NCBI RefSeq assembly: GCF_018555385.1
Contig: NZ_JAFEJS010000004.1
Coordinates: 62,001 to 126,000 of the forward strand
DNA length: 64,000 bases
Reading direction: 5' to 3'
From: Bifidobacterium santillanense
Lineage (GTDB): Bacteria; Actinomycetota; Actinomycetes; Actinomycetales; Bifidobacteriaceae
Part shown: one piece after another, positions 34,236 through 42,928 of the stretch
Layout of the letters: every line of letters begins with the position of its first letter
Numbering within the stretch: position 1 is the stretch's first letter
Notes under the pieces: model-generated
The model's input: the letters and a program-made list of their open reading frames with translations, nothing else
What the model was told of the DNA's origin: nothing
The model's database searches: none
Position numbers and translations under genes: made by a program

Positions 34236-35324
34236 TCACCCGATGGTGCCGTCGGCGGCCCTGAGCCGATCGTATTCGGCACGCGTCAGGGACATGACGC
34301 CGCCGTGCTTGGTGTGCGGCGCCATGAAGAACCCGTCCGAACGCAGGTAGTCGAACCCCTTGTCCGGATCGGTGGTGACCATCGGCCGATAGCCGATCGA
34401 CGGGATCACATCCACGTACAGGAACACGCGGTCGTCGGAGTGCGATGCGAACAGGGCCGGCCCCTCCACGCCGCCGGGATTGCCGTCCGGCACCCACCCG
34501 ACGCCGATGTCCTTCTGGATGACGCGCCATTCGGCACCCGGTTCCCACCAACGCGGCGCATCGGTCGCGTCGAGCCAGATGTTCGAGTCCGGGCCGTTGT
34601 CCTTGGTCGCGCGGTAGGTGCGGACGCGACCGTCGGGCAGGACACGCTGAAGCATCGTCGTGTCGATCGCCGCATGCCCGCGGTCGATCAGCACGCCGCC
34701 GAATTCGAACGTGGCGTCGGTGAAATCGGCGGTCGCGCCCCACAGGACGCGGTCGTAGACGTCCGGGTCCGCATGATCGACGTCGGAGTCGTCGAACAGC
34801 GTGCTCGACCAGTACAGGACGAACGCCCCGCGCCCGCCGCCATGCTTCGTCTCGGAGCCCGCCGGATAGTAGTCCGGCACCCACAGGGCCTCCGGCGCCC
34901 ACGCCATGCCCAGCTGCGCATGCGTGCCGTCCGTCCTACGGGATACATCCAACGCGTGCGGCTCGCTCCAGTGGACCAGATCGTCGGAGTGCCAGATGAT
35001 GAGGTTCGTGCTGCCGTGGTGCGAGAACGCGTACCAGTCGCTGCCGCAGTCCGATCCGCCGCCACCGGCGAATACCTGCAGATCGGTGGCGATGATGTAC
35101 ACGCGGCCGGTCTCCGGGTTACGCACGAGGTACGGGTCGCGCACGCCCTTGGTGCCAAGCGGCGAGGTGAGGATCGGGCGCCCGCCGTTGAGCGGATGCC
35201 AACGCTCCGGATCGTCGCCCTCGGACAGGTCGAGGTAGATGCGCTCGGTGTAGTGCGCCGGGTCCTCGATGAAATGCACCAGCAGATAGCCGTACGGGTC
35301 ATTGAGATCGATGGGGGTCTTCAT
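34236..35324 (-). CDS. GH43-like glycosidase, paralog of 22440-23513
   Basis: 362 residues from ATG 35324; the ribosome binding site is weak (GGAAAGG, far). Propeller-type signature with catalytic-base candidate Asp in GVRDPYLVRNP, AWAPEALWVPD, and VEGPALFASH as candidate acid. Shares framework with 22440-23513 but is only distantly similar. It starts 93 nt after GH35 on the same strand and may be the last gene of the GH35/ABC transporter unit. Specificity unknown, arabinosidase or galactosidase type likely. Confidence 0.75.
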   Translation of the reverse strand: MKTPIDLNDPYGYLLVHFIEDPAHYTERIYLDLSEGDDPERWHPLNGGRPILTSPLGTKGVRDPYLVRNPETGRVYIIATDLQVFAGGGGSDCGSDWYAFSHHGSTNLIIWHSDDLVHWSEPHALDVSRRTDGTHAQLGMAWAPEALWVPDYYPAGSETKHGGGRGAFVLYWSSTLFDDSDVDHADPDVYDRVLWGATADFTDATFEFGGVLIDRGHAAIDTTMLQRVLPDGRVRTYRATKDNGPDSNIWLDATDAPRWWEPGAEWRVIQKDIGVGWVPDGNPGGVEGPALFASHSDDRVFLYVDVIPSIGYRPMVTTDPDKGFDYLRSDGFFMAPHTKHGGVMSLTRAEYDRLRAADGTIG

Positions 35325-35417
35325 GGGATTGGATTTGCCTTTCCAAATAAAACGGGGGGCATGCGGCGCACCACGCGATGCCGCCATCGCGCGGCACGCC
35401 GCATGGGTGGGTGACCA

Positions 35418-38261
35418 TCAGCCACGGTCGACGGGACCGCCGAGCGTGACGGCGTCGAGACGGCCGGCGACGTCGCGCGTGGCCTCGACGTACAGCAGCA
35501 GATCGCCGGCATGCTCCGGCACGAGGAACAGGTCGCCGCGACCGCCGGCGAACGTGGTCCCCGGCAGACCGCCGAGCACTACGCGCCCGAGGCACAGGTC
35601 GTCGGTGAACGCGGTTAGCTGCAGGCCGTCGCCGTCGAAGCGCACCACCGTGTTCATCGAGCATGCGGATTCGGCGAGCGCCGCGGCTGGCACGCGCAGC
35701 CACATCGCCGCGCCGGGCTCCACCGTCAGCGGCAGCGTCGTACGGGTCGTCGCCGGTTCGCCGTCTCGGTCGCCGGCGCCGGCGAAGGCGTCCGCCGCGG
35801 CGCGCAGTTCGGACAGGCCCTGCGCGGCCATCGTCCAGCCGACGACCTCGCGGCCGGTGAGCAGGGTCGCACGTCCCGCGTCCTCGCCCCACGTGCGCCA
35901 TACGATGACGGCGAGTTCGTCGCCGTCGTGCACGTCGCCGAGCCACAGGGTCGGCCGCAGCGGGGTGATCGAACCGATGTCGCGGCCGTTCAGCCGCACG
36001 TCGCAGCGCGCCCGGCCGCCGTCCACATGCAGAGCCGCGACCGTGTCGCCGACGTGCAGCGTGCGCATGTAGGCCAGCCGATGCGGCCACGTGGTGGTGG
36101 ACCAACCGCCGAACCCGCCGCGCGGACGCGGATCCTCGCCGATCTCCAGACCGGCGTCGCGCAGCGACCGCGCATACGCGGGATCGTGGGGATCGTACCC
36201 GGTCAGCCAGCCGGAGCCGAGGTCGTGGACGCCGCTCACCGCGAGCGCGCCGGTGATGCCGCGTTTGGCGGTCAACCGCAGCGACAGCAGCCGGCTGTCG
36301 TCGAAGTTGCTGTGGCCCCAGATGCGGGCGGTCACCTCCAGCGTGCGCGTCGTCGGGGAGACATCGTCCGGCGCCGCATGGGTCCGATCGGCATCGTCGA
36401 ACGGAACGTACAGCGCGGCGCCGCCGTTGGCCCGCCACGCCGTGCGTACGCCGCCGCACCGCACGCTGATCGTGTCGGCGGCGTCGCGCAGCACGACGCC
36501 GGTCGTCGCGCCGTCCACGTCGGCCGTGTACCGCACGGCGCCGGCGTACACGCCGACGTCCTCCGCCGGCAGGGCGCGCCCGCCGTCGGTGCCGTCCGCG
36601 ACCGGCGACCATGCCGGACGTTCGCCGGAGGAGTCCAGTTCGTCGACCGTCGCGAGCGGCGCGGACGACGGTACGTACCGGCGGTCGGGCCGCGAGATGA
36701 CGATCTCGTACACCCGTTCGCCGTTGTCAGCGGAGAAGGAGATCCTGCCGTCGCTTCCGGAGACGAACAGCACGTCCCCGCACATGCGCGTCTCGGTGTC
36801 GCCGGTCTGCTCGCGCACGGCGATCACGTCGGCGCCCGTGCCGGAGACGAACGTCGCCCACACGCCGTCCTCGCGCGTGACCGGCGGGGACAGCGTGATC
36901 CTTGCGCCCTCGTCGGCGACGTCCAGTCCGATCAGCTCCCCGTTGGTCGCGCACAGCGTCAGACGGTCGTCCACGGGAAGGTCGCTCACGACCATCACGC
37001 CGACGCCGGCCGGCACGACGACGTCCGGCATCGACGGCGTCGATACGGCGGCGGATCCGGACGACACCGCGAGATCGCATCCGGAGACGTTGGTGAGGGT
37101 AAGCAGCCGGCCTCCACCCGCCAGGTCGAGGACGCCGACGCCGAGCTCGCCGTCCCCGCCGTCGCGGGAGACGATGCCGTCCGGCGGTGTTCCGTCCCAC
37201 CCGTCGAGGCACGGGGAGACGGCCTCATGGCACCCGACCGTCTGGTCCGCGGCGGGAGAGGCTTCCGCGAGCCGCTCCCCCAGCGCCGCGATGATCGCGG
37301 AGAGCCGTCGGGCCTCGTCCGCATCGGGACGCTCCCGGCCGGCCGGATCGATCACGCCGCCGAAGTCGTAGTCGTGCGTCATGTACGATTCGAGCGCACC
37401 CCAGTTGTTCACGGACGTACCGTAGTCGAAGTCCCAGCCGGACACCTGCAGGAACGGGCCGACAAACCGCGCGCCCGAGCCGACCATGCGCCGCAGCGTG
37501 CGGTGCAGGCGGTTCGTCTCGGTCACGATCAGCGGCGCGTCGTACCGGTCGGCGGCCGCGCGGTAGTAGCGGACGTGCGCGTCCATGTCGACGCCGTCGT
37601 CGTCGGCGTACAGGTTGACGGCTGGCACGACGCCGTCCGCGCCGCCGAACGCGCGCGCCATGTCGCCCTGACCGGCGCATGCGACGATCGGCACGTCGAC
37701 GCCGGCCTCGCGCATCATGCCGGCGAGCGCGCCGATGTAGCCGCGCGGATCGCGGCAGGCGAAGAAGTCGAGCTCGTTGTCGGCCTGCACGGCGATGACC
37801 GGGCCGCCGTGGCCGTACTGCCGGCGCACGATGATCGGCAGGATGCGGTCGTACCAGCCGCGCACGGCGTCGAGGAACGCCGGATCGTTCTGGCGCAGCG
37901 CGTCCCCGCCGCCGCGCGCCGGGTCGGTGGCGATCCATGCGGGGATCGCGCCGCCGTCCCATTCCGAGCAGATGTACGGGCCGGGACGCACCATCGCGTA
38001 CAGTCCGGCCTCGTGGGTCAGACGCAGGAACTCGTCGATGTCGCGTCGGCCGGAGAAATCCCATACGCCGGGCGCGGTCTCGTGGAAGTTCCACGGGATG
38101 TAGACGTCGATGGCGTGGTACCCGAGGCGTTTGACGGCCTCGAGGCGCTGCCCCCACTGCTCCCGCGGCACGCGGAACGGGAACAGCGACGCGCACAGCA
38201 GCACGCGCGGCGTCCCGTCGATGACCAGCCTGTTGTGATCGAGATATACGGATTCGTTCAT
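35418..38261 (-). CDS. GH35-family beta-galactosidase
   Basis: 947 residues. N-terminal barrel carries the GH35 signature RPGPYICSEWDGGAIPAW; acid/base candidate Glu163 in QADNELDFF and nucleophile Glu248 in IVTETNRLH. These two contexts depart from the common QVENEYG and clan-A nucleophile motifs, so specificity may be unusual. The C-terminal half has beta-sandwich domains. No signal peptide. GTG/ATG choice is ATG 38261. It follows the second ABC transporter on the same strand after an intercistronic stem-loop. Confidence 0.85.
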   Translation of the reverse strand: MNESVYLDHNRLVIDGTPRVLLCASLFPFRVPREQWGQRLEAVKRLGYHAIDVYIPWNFHETAPGVWDFSGRRDIDEFLRLTHEAGLYAMVRPGPYICSEWDGGAIPAWIATDPARGGGDALRQNDPAFLDAVRGWYDRILPIIVRRQYGHGGPVIAVQADNELDFFACRDPRGYIGALAGMMREAGVDVPIVACAGQGDMARAFGGADGVVPAVNLYADDDGVDMDAHVRYYRAAADRYDAPLIVTETNRLHRTLRRMVGSGARFVGPFLQVSGWDFDYGTSVNNWGALESYMTHDYDFGGVIDPAGRERPDADEARRLSAIIAALGERLAEASPAADQTVGCHEAVSPCLDGWDGTPPDGIVSRDGGDGELGVGVLDLAGGGRLLTLTNVSGCDLAVSSGSAAVSTPSMPDVVVPAGVGVMVVSDLPVDDRLTLCATNGELIGLDVADEGARITLSPPVTREDGVWATFVSGTGADVIAVREQTGDTETRMCGDVLFVSGSDGRISFSADNGERVYEIVISRPDRRYVPSSAPLATVDELDSSGERPAWSPVADGTDGGRALPAEDVGVYAGAVRYTADVDGATTGVVLRDAADTISVRCGGVRTAWRANGGAALYVPFDDADRTHAAPDDVSPTTRTLEVTARIWGHSNFDDSRLLSLRLTAKRGITGALAVSGVHDLGSGWLTGYDPHDPAYARSLRDAGLEIGEDPRPRGGFGGWSTTTWPHRLAYMRTLHVGDTVAALHVDGGRARCDVRLNGRDIGSITPLRPTLWLGDVHDGDELAVIVWRTWGEDAGRATLLTGREVVGWTMAAQGLSELRAAADAFAGAGDRDGEPATTRTTLPLTVEPGAAMWLRVPAAALAESACSMNTVVRFDGDGLQLTAFTDDLCLGRVVLGGLPGTTFAGGRGDLFLVPEHAGDLLLYVEATRDVAGRLDAVTLGGPVDRG

Positions 38262-38290
38262 GATCGACCTTCCCGGTTACGGAGGAAAAC

Positions 38291-38332
38291 CACGGCCCCA
38301 CACGGTAGGAGAGAACACCGTGCGGGGCCGTG
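38291..38332 (-). terminator. Stem-loop between permease and GH35
   Basis: Arms CACGGCCCCACACGGT (38291-38306) and ACCGTGCGGGGCCGTG (38317-38332), one mismatch. No T-tract. Same position in its operon as the stem at 10261-10313. Confidence 0.6.
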
Positions 38333-38360
38333 CCCATCGGCGCGGGGGCGCCGAGGTCTT

Positions 38361-39219
38361 TTACTTGATGCCGGCGGAGCCGACGCCCAGACCGCTCTCG
38401 TAGATGTACTTCTGGGAGAAGTAGTAGACGATGAGCACCGGGATGATCAGGATCAGCGAGCCGACCATGATCATGTTCCACGGCGGGGTCTGCGCGCCCG
38501 AGCTCTGGGCGGAGAGCACCTGCAGGCCGAGCGCGAGCGGCATCTTCTCCTCGTCGTTGATGTAGAGGAGCGGTCCGAAGAAGTTGCCCCAGTTGGCGGA
38601 GAACGTGAACACGCACACCGCGGCGAGCACCGGCGTCATCATCGGCAGGATGATGCGGGTGAAGATGCCGAAGTAGCCCAGGCCGTCGAGTTCGGCGGCC
38701 TCGTCCAGCTCGGTCGGGATGCGGGTGATGAACTGGCGCATGAGGAACACGTTGTACGCGTTGGCGAACAGGTTGGGGATGACCAGCGGCAGCAGGGTGT
38801 TCACCCATCCGAGGGAGCGGAACAGGATGAACTGCGGGATCATGAGCACCTGGCCGGGGATCATCATCGTGGACAGGACGATGAGGAACAGGACGTTCTT
38901 GCCCGGCGCGCGCAGTCGCGCGAAGCCGTAGGAGACGAGCGCGCTGGAGAGGGTCATGAACAGGCAGGCCGGCAGCACGATGCACAGCGAGTTGACGATG
39001 AAGCGCCCGATCGGCAGGCCGGAGTCGAACACGCGGATGAAGTTCTCCCAATGCCATTCGGTCGGGAAGAAGGAGAAGCTCATCGCGTTCGTGGTCGCGT
39101 CGCTCGACAGGGCGATCGACACCACGAACACCAGCGGGGGCGCACAGAATCGCCGAGACGACGGTCAGGATGGCGTAGCGGCGGGCCTTCGCACCCGGGG
39201 TCTTGTAGTTGTTGTTCAC
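38361..39219 (-). pseudogene. Sugar ABC permease, MalG type, with one-base frameshift
   Basis: GTG 39219 overlaps the stop of the upstream permease (GTGA) and starts NNNYKTPGAKARRYAIL...SAILCAP. The frame is then lost at a run of five C (plus-strand G at 39136-39140), and the rest of the permease (VFVVSIALSSDATT to VGSAGIK) continues in another frame. Removing one C restores a continuous protein of 285 residues, the normal length, with all six membrane helices and the EAA loop ELDEAAELDGLGYFG. Either a sequencing/assembly error, phase variation, or a real lesion; re-initiation at ATG 39131 would lack the first helix. Confidence 0.8.
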
Positions 39220-40154
39220 TTCTTCACCTCGGACTCGTAGAACACCCAGGCGCTCGACGAACGCAGCACCAGAGCGGAAATGATCATGATGATGACGAAC
39301 AGGATCCACGCCAGCGCGGAGGCGTAGCCCATCTGGAAGTTCTTGAACGCGGTGGTGTAGATGTAGGGCACCATCATCTGGCTGGCGTTGTCCGGGCCGC
39401 CCGCGGTCAGGATGTAGACCTGGTCGAACACCTGGAACGCGCCGATGATGCCGGTCACGAGGTTGAAGAACAGGATCGGCGTGATCATCGGGAACGTGAT
39501 GTTCCAGAACATGCGGTAGTGGCCGGCGCCGTCGATCTCGGCGGCCTCGTACAGCTCCTTGGGCACGCCGTTGATCGCGGAGATGAGCAGGATGGTGCCG
39601 CCGCCCACCTGCCACAGCGACAGGAGGATGATCGCGGGGATGACCCAGTGGGTGTCGAGCAGCCAGGAGGGGCCCTTGATGCCGAAGATGGACAGGAAGG
39701 CGTTGATCGGGCCGTCCTCGGGCTTGAGCAGCCACTTGAAGATCAGGCCGGCGGAGACCAGCGGCACCAGCGACGGCAGGTAGATGATCGTACGGAACGC
39801 ACGCTTGCCGCGGAAGTTGTTCGCCAGCAGGTTGGACAGGTACAGGGCGATCAGCAGCGACAGCGGCACGGACACCAGCGCGTAGTAGAACGTGTGGCCC
39901 AGCACCTTCCAGAACAGCGGATCCTGGGTGAATGCCTTGATGTAGTTGGCGAATCCGACGAAGTTCGGGGACTGGAACGAATCCCAGTCGGTGAAGGACA
40001 GATACAGGGAGGCGACCATCGGGATCGCGGTGAACACCACGAAACCGAAGATCCACGGCGAGACGCATGCGTAGAAGGCGATGGCCTCGCGCGTCCTGCG
40101 CGTCATGCCGCGGCGCTCCTTGCGCGGTTTGGCGGCTTTGGTGAATGCACTCAT
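39216..40154 (-). CDS. Sugar ABC transporter permease, MalF type
   Basis: 312 residues, six predicted helices, EAA motif LYEAAEIDGAGHYRMFWN then ITFPMITP. Lies in the cytoplasmic membrane and pairs with the frameshifted MalG-type permease, whose start overlaps its stop. Follows the binding-protein gene after two stem-loops. A shared ATPase encoded elsewhere is presumably needed. Confidence 0.92.
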   Translation of the reverse strand: MSAFTKAAKPRKERRGMTRRTREAIAFYACVSPWIFGFVVFTAIPMVASLYLSFTDWDSFQSPNFVGFANYIKAFTQDPLFWKVLGHTFYYALVSVPLSLLIALYLSNLLANNFRGKRAFRTIIYLPSLVPLVSAGLIFKWLLKPEDGPINAFLSIFGIKGPSWLLDTHWVIPAIILLSLWQVGGGTILLISAINGVPKELYEAAEIDGAGHYRMFWNITFPMITPILFFNLVTGIIGAFQVFDQVYILTAGGPDNASQMMVPYIYTTAFKNFQMGYASALAWILFVIIMIISALVLRSSSAWVFYESEVKK

Positions 40155-40204
40155 GAGAATGACCTCTGACTCGAAATACTCGACATGTTCGATGTGGATT
40201 GCGT

Positions 40205-40274
40205 CCCTCCGGCACGGACGGGCCGGAGGGCGGGATGGGCGGCCGACGGGTCCGGACGGGCCGGACGGCCGCCC
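40205..40274 (-). terminator. Two stem-loops after the binding-protein gene
   Basis: CCCTCCGGC/GCCGGAGGG (40205-40213, 40222-40230) and GGGCGGCCG/CGGCCGCCC (40237-40245, 40266-40274) lie between the binding protein and the first permease. Likely reduce read-through or protect the upstream message. Confidence 0.6.
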
Positions 40275-40293
40275 TGTGCGATCCGCGACGGAA

Positions 40294-41556
40294 CTACTCG
40301 CTGAGCGCCGTCTCGACCGTCTTCTGCGCCTTGTCGAGGCCCGCCTTGACGCTCTGCTTGCCGTTCCAGGTCTGGGACATGCCGTCGGAAATGGCCTGGG
40401 TCAGCTGATTCCACTTCGGGATGAACGGCGGGGCGTAGGTCATGGACTGGGACTTGGAGAACACGCTCAGATCAAGTCCGTTCTTGTTCCACTTGGCCTC
40501 GGTGAAGGACTTGTCGGCGGCGGCCTCGAGGTTGGCGGGCACGTCGAGCGCGTTCTCGGCGATCGGCTTCTGGCCCTCCTTGGAGGTCAGGAACTTCACG
40601 ATCTTGATGGCGTCGTCCTTGTGCTTGGACTGCGAGGAGACGGCGAGCGCGTTGGAGAACATCGGGACGGCGGTGTCCTTGCCGTGCCACATCGGGGCGA
40701 TGCCCCAGTTGAAGTCGACGTCCTGCAGGGCGCTGATGTTCCAGAAGCCGGTGACCTCCATGGCCAGCTTGCCCTGGTGGAACAGCGGGTCGGCGCCGGT
40801 GTCGGTGATCTGCTCCGGCTTGGGCATCACGCCGTACTTGTACATGAGGTCCTGGTAGAACTGCATGGCCTCGACGTTGGCCTTGGAGTTGACGGTGGCC
40901 TTGCCGTTGTCGTCGAGGAGCCTGCCGCCGTTCTGGTACATCCACGTCATGTACCACGCCCACCAGTCGCCCTCGCAGTAGGCCCACTGCGTGGTGGTGT
41001 CGCCGTCCTTCTTCACGAGCTTCTGCGCGTTGGTCAGGAAGGTGTCCCAGTCCCAGCTCTCGGACGGGTACTCGACGCCGGCCTTGTCGAAGATGTCCTT
41101 GTTGTAGTACACGACGCCCGGGGCGGAGCGGTCGGGGGCGGCGTACATCTTGCCGTCGTAGGAGTAGGCGTTCACGTTGGCATTGCCGAACTCGGTCTTG
41201 GCGTCCGGGAAGGAGGACGTCAGGTCGGCGAGCTGGCCGCGGGTGGAGTAGGCGTTCACGTTCTCGGCGATCTCGAGGATGTCGGGGGCCGTGCCGCCGG
41301 AGAACATCGTCTGGATCTTGGTGTCGTAGTCCTTGGCGATGTACTGCAGCTTGACGTTGATGTTCGGGTACTTCTTCTTGGCCAGATCGAGACGCTGCTG
41401 CATCGTGGTCTTGTCGACGTCGCCGCCCCAGATGGTCAGGACGAGGTCCTTGCTGGCGGCGGTGTCGGAGCCGCAGGCGGCCAGCGAGCCGATCATCGTC
41501 AGCGACGCCAGAGCGGCGATGCCCGCGGTGACGATCCTCTTCATTCCAGACTTCAT
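40294..41556 (-). CDS. Sugar ABC transporter substrate-binding lipoprotein
   Basis: 420 residues from ATG 41556, AGGAGG 6 nt upstream. Lipoprotein signal ends LAACGSD. Family 1 solute-binding body with LTIWGGDVDKTT near the N-terminus and VTGFWNI in the second lobe. Heads the operon with two permeases, GH35 and GH43-like; divergent from LacI 41904-42920. Confidence 0.92.
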   Translation of the reverse strand: MKSGMKRIVTAGIAALASLTMIGSLAACGSDTAASKDLVLTIWGGDVDKTTMQQRLDLAKKKYPNINVKLQYIAKDYDTKIQTMFSGGTAPDILEIAENVNAYSTRGQLADLTSSFPDAKTEFGNANVNAYSYDGKMYAAPDRSAPGVVYYNKDIFDKAGVEYPSESWDWDTFLTNAQKLVKKDGDTTTQWAYCEGDWWAWYMTWMYQNGGRLLDDNGKATVNSKANVEAMQFYQDLMYKYGVMPKPEQITDTGADPLFHQGKLAMEVTGFWNISALQDVDFNWGIAPMWHGKDTAVPMFSNALAVSSQSKHKDDAIKIVKFLTSKEGQKPIAENALDVPANLEAAADKSFTEAKWNKNGLDLSVFSKSQSMTYAPPFIPKWNQLTQAISDGMSQTWNGKQSVKAGLDKAQKTVETALSE

Positions 41557-41903
41557 TGAAACCTCCTGTGTTCCAAATCGCTCCTCTGTGCATCCGGCTA
41601 CCACGCCGGAGCCTGTCACGGTGACACCTTGACAGCCACTGTTTACTGATACGTATCAGCCGTTGACATGCAAAGATGTTATCGCAACCAATTATGGCTG
41701 TCAAACGGGTGCGATAGGCACGGCTTGAAAAACTGGCTGATTCGTTTAAATAGGCTACTTACGTCGGCGTGTCATAGATCACCTATACGTTTCAACAGCG
41801 ATGGCGACGCGCGAACTATACTGATAACCGATCAATCCGCCCCGGTATACGGACGACGATGTATGAGCCCGGCCGGGCCTCATCCATGCAAGGAGTAGCC
41901 CCA
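41557..41903. promoter_or_regulatory. Divergent binding-protein / LacI control region
   Basis: 347 nt without a gene. The perfect 14-bp palindrome CTGATACGTATCAG at 41646-41659 lies 90 nt upstream of the binding-protein start, and a related half-site CTGATAACC at 41821 is near the LacI start. A TATACT at 41817-41822 could be the LacI -10 box. Confidence 0.55.
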
Positions 41904-42920
41904 ATGGTCACCATGCGAGACATCGCCCGGGAAGCCGGCGTCTCCCAGGCCACCGTGTCATACGTGCTGCACAACGACCCCAGCATCTCCAAGCCCACCA
42001 GGGACAAGGTGCTGCGGGTCGCGCAGCGGCTGAACTACTCCATCAACGTCTCCGCGCGCACGCTCCGCTCCGGCAGGACCAACGCGATCGGCCTCGTCCT
42101 GCAGGACCTCCACAACCCCTACTCGACGCAGGTCGCCGACGCGATCTCGGTGTATGCAAGGCGGCGCGGATACCAGACGATCATCCAGCAGACCTTCTAC
42201 GAGGGCGACGCCGAAGCCGAGATCCTGCAGCACATCGTCAGCTCGATGTGCGACGGCGTGATCTTCTCCCCGTCCAAGCTGAACGTCAGGGAGATCATGG
42301 CCCAGCTCAACGGCAAGCCGTCGGTGCTGCTCAGCCCGGTGTGCGAGAACCACAGCTACGACACCATGCTGGTCGCCTGCGAGCAGGGCATCTTCACGAC
42401 CACGTCCTATCTGCTCTCGCGCGGGTGCCGCAGGCCGCTGTTCTACTGCTCGCGCTACGCGGACTTCGACGACATCAGGGATTCCGCCGACTCCAAATGG
42501 CAGCGCGTGGCCGGATTCCAGCGGGCGCTGCTGCGCAACGGCATCACGCCGGAGCCCTGGCAGTTCCTGCCCGAACGGCATTGGAACCGCCGATCCGCAC
42601 GCGAGACCATCGTCGAGGCCGTGCGCACAGGCCTCGACTTCGACAGCGTGGTGTGCATCAACGACGAATCGGCCATCGGCGTGCTGCGCGGACTCGCGGA
42701 CTGCGGCGTGCGCGTGCCGCAGGACGTGTCGGTGGTCGGATTCGACGGCATCGAGGAGGGCGAGTGCTGCGTGCCGTCGCTGACCACCTTCGCCATGGAC
42801 TTCGACGACTTCGCGCGCAAGGCGGTCGACGCGCTCATCGACCGCATCAACGGCGACGACGCCGCACCGCACGCGATCATCGCCAACTCCCGCCTCGTCG
42901 TGCGCGAATCGACGCGATAG
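41904..42920 (+). CDS. LacI-family regulator of the GH35 transporter operon
   Basis: 338 residues from ATG 41904, AAGGAG 8 nt upstream; 41859 would give an unsupported extension. Helix-turn-helix VTMRDIAREAGVSQATVSYV, hinge SARTLRSGRTN, sensor domain with GFDGIEEGECCVPSL. Divergent from the binding-protein operon with CTGATACGTATCAG between, so the likely repressor of that operon. Confidence 0.9.
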   Translation: MVTMRDIAREAGVSQATVSYVLHNDPSISKPTRDKVLRVAQRLNYSINVSARTLRSGRTNAIGLVLQDLHNPYSTQVADAISVYARRRGYQTIIQQTFYEGDAEAEILQHIVSSMCDGVIFSPSKLNVREIMAQLNGKPSVLLSPVCENHSYDTMLVACEQGIFTTTSYLLSRGCRRPLFYCSRYADFDDIRDSADSKWQRVAGFQRALLRNGITPEPWQFLPERHWNRRSARETIVEAVRTGLDFDSVVCINDESAIGVLRGLADCGVRVPQDVSVVGFDGIEEGECCVPSLTTFAMDFDDFARKAVDALIDRINGDDAAPHAIIANSRLVVRESTR

Positions 42921-42928
42921 GCCCGCTC

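Noticed and set aside
37225..40215. 996-residue minus-strand frame across permeases and GH35
   Set aside because: Mostly out-of-frame Arg/Pro-rich translation; only the short NNNYKTPGAK segment is real and belongs to the frameshifted permease.
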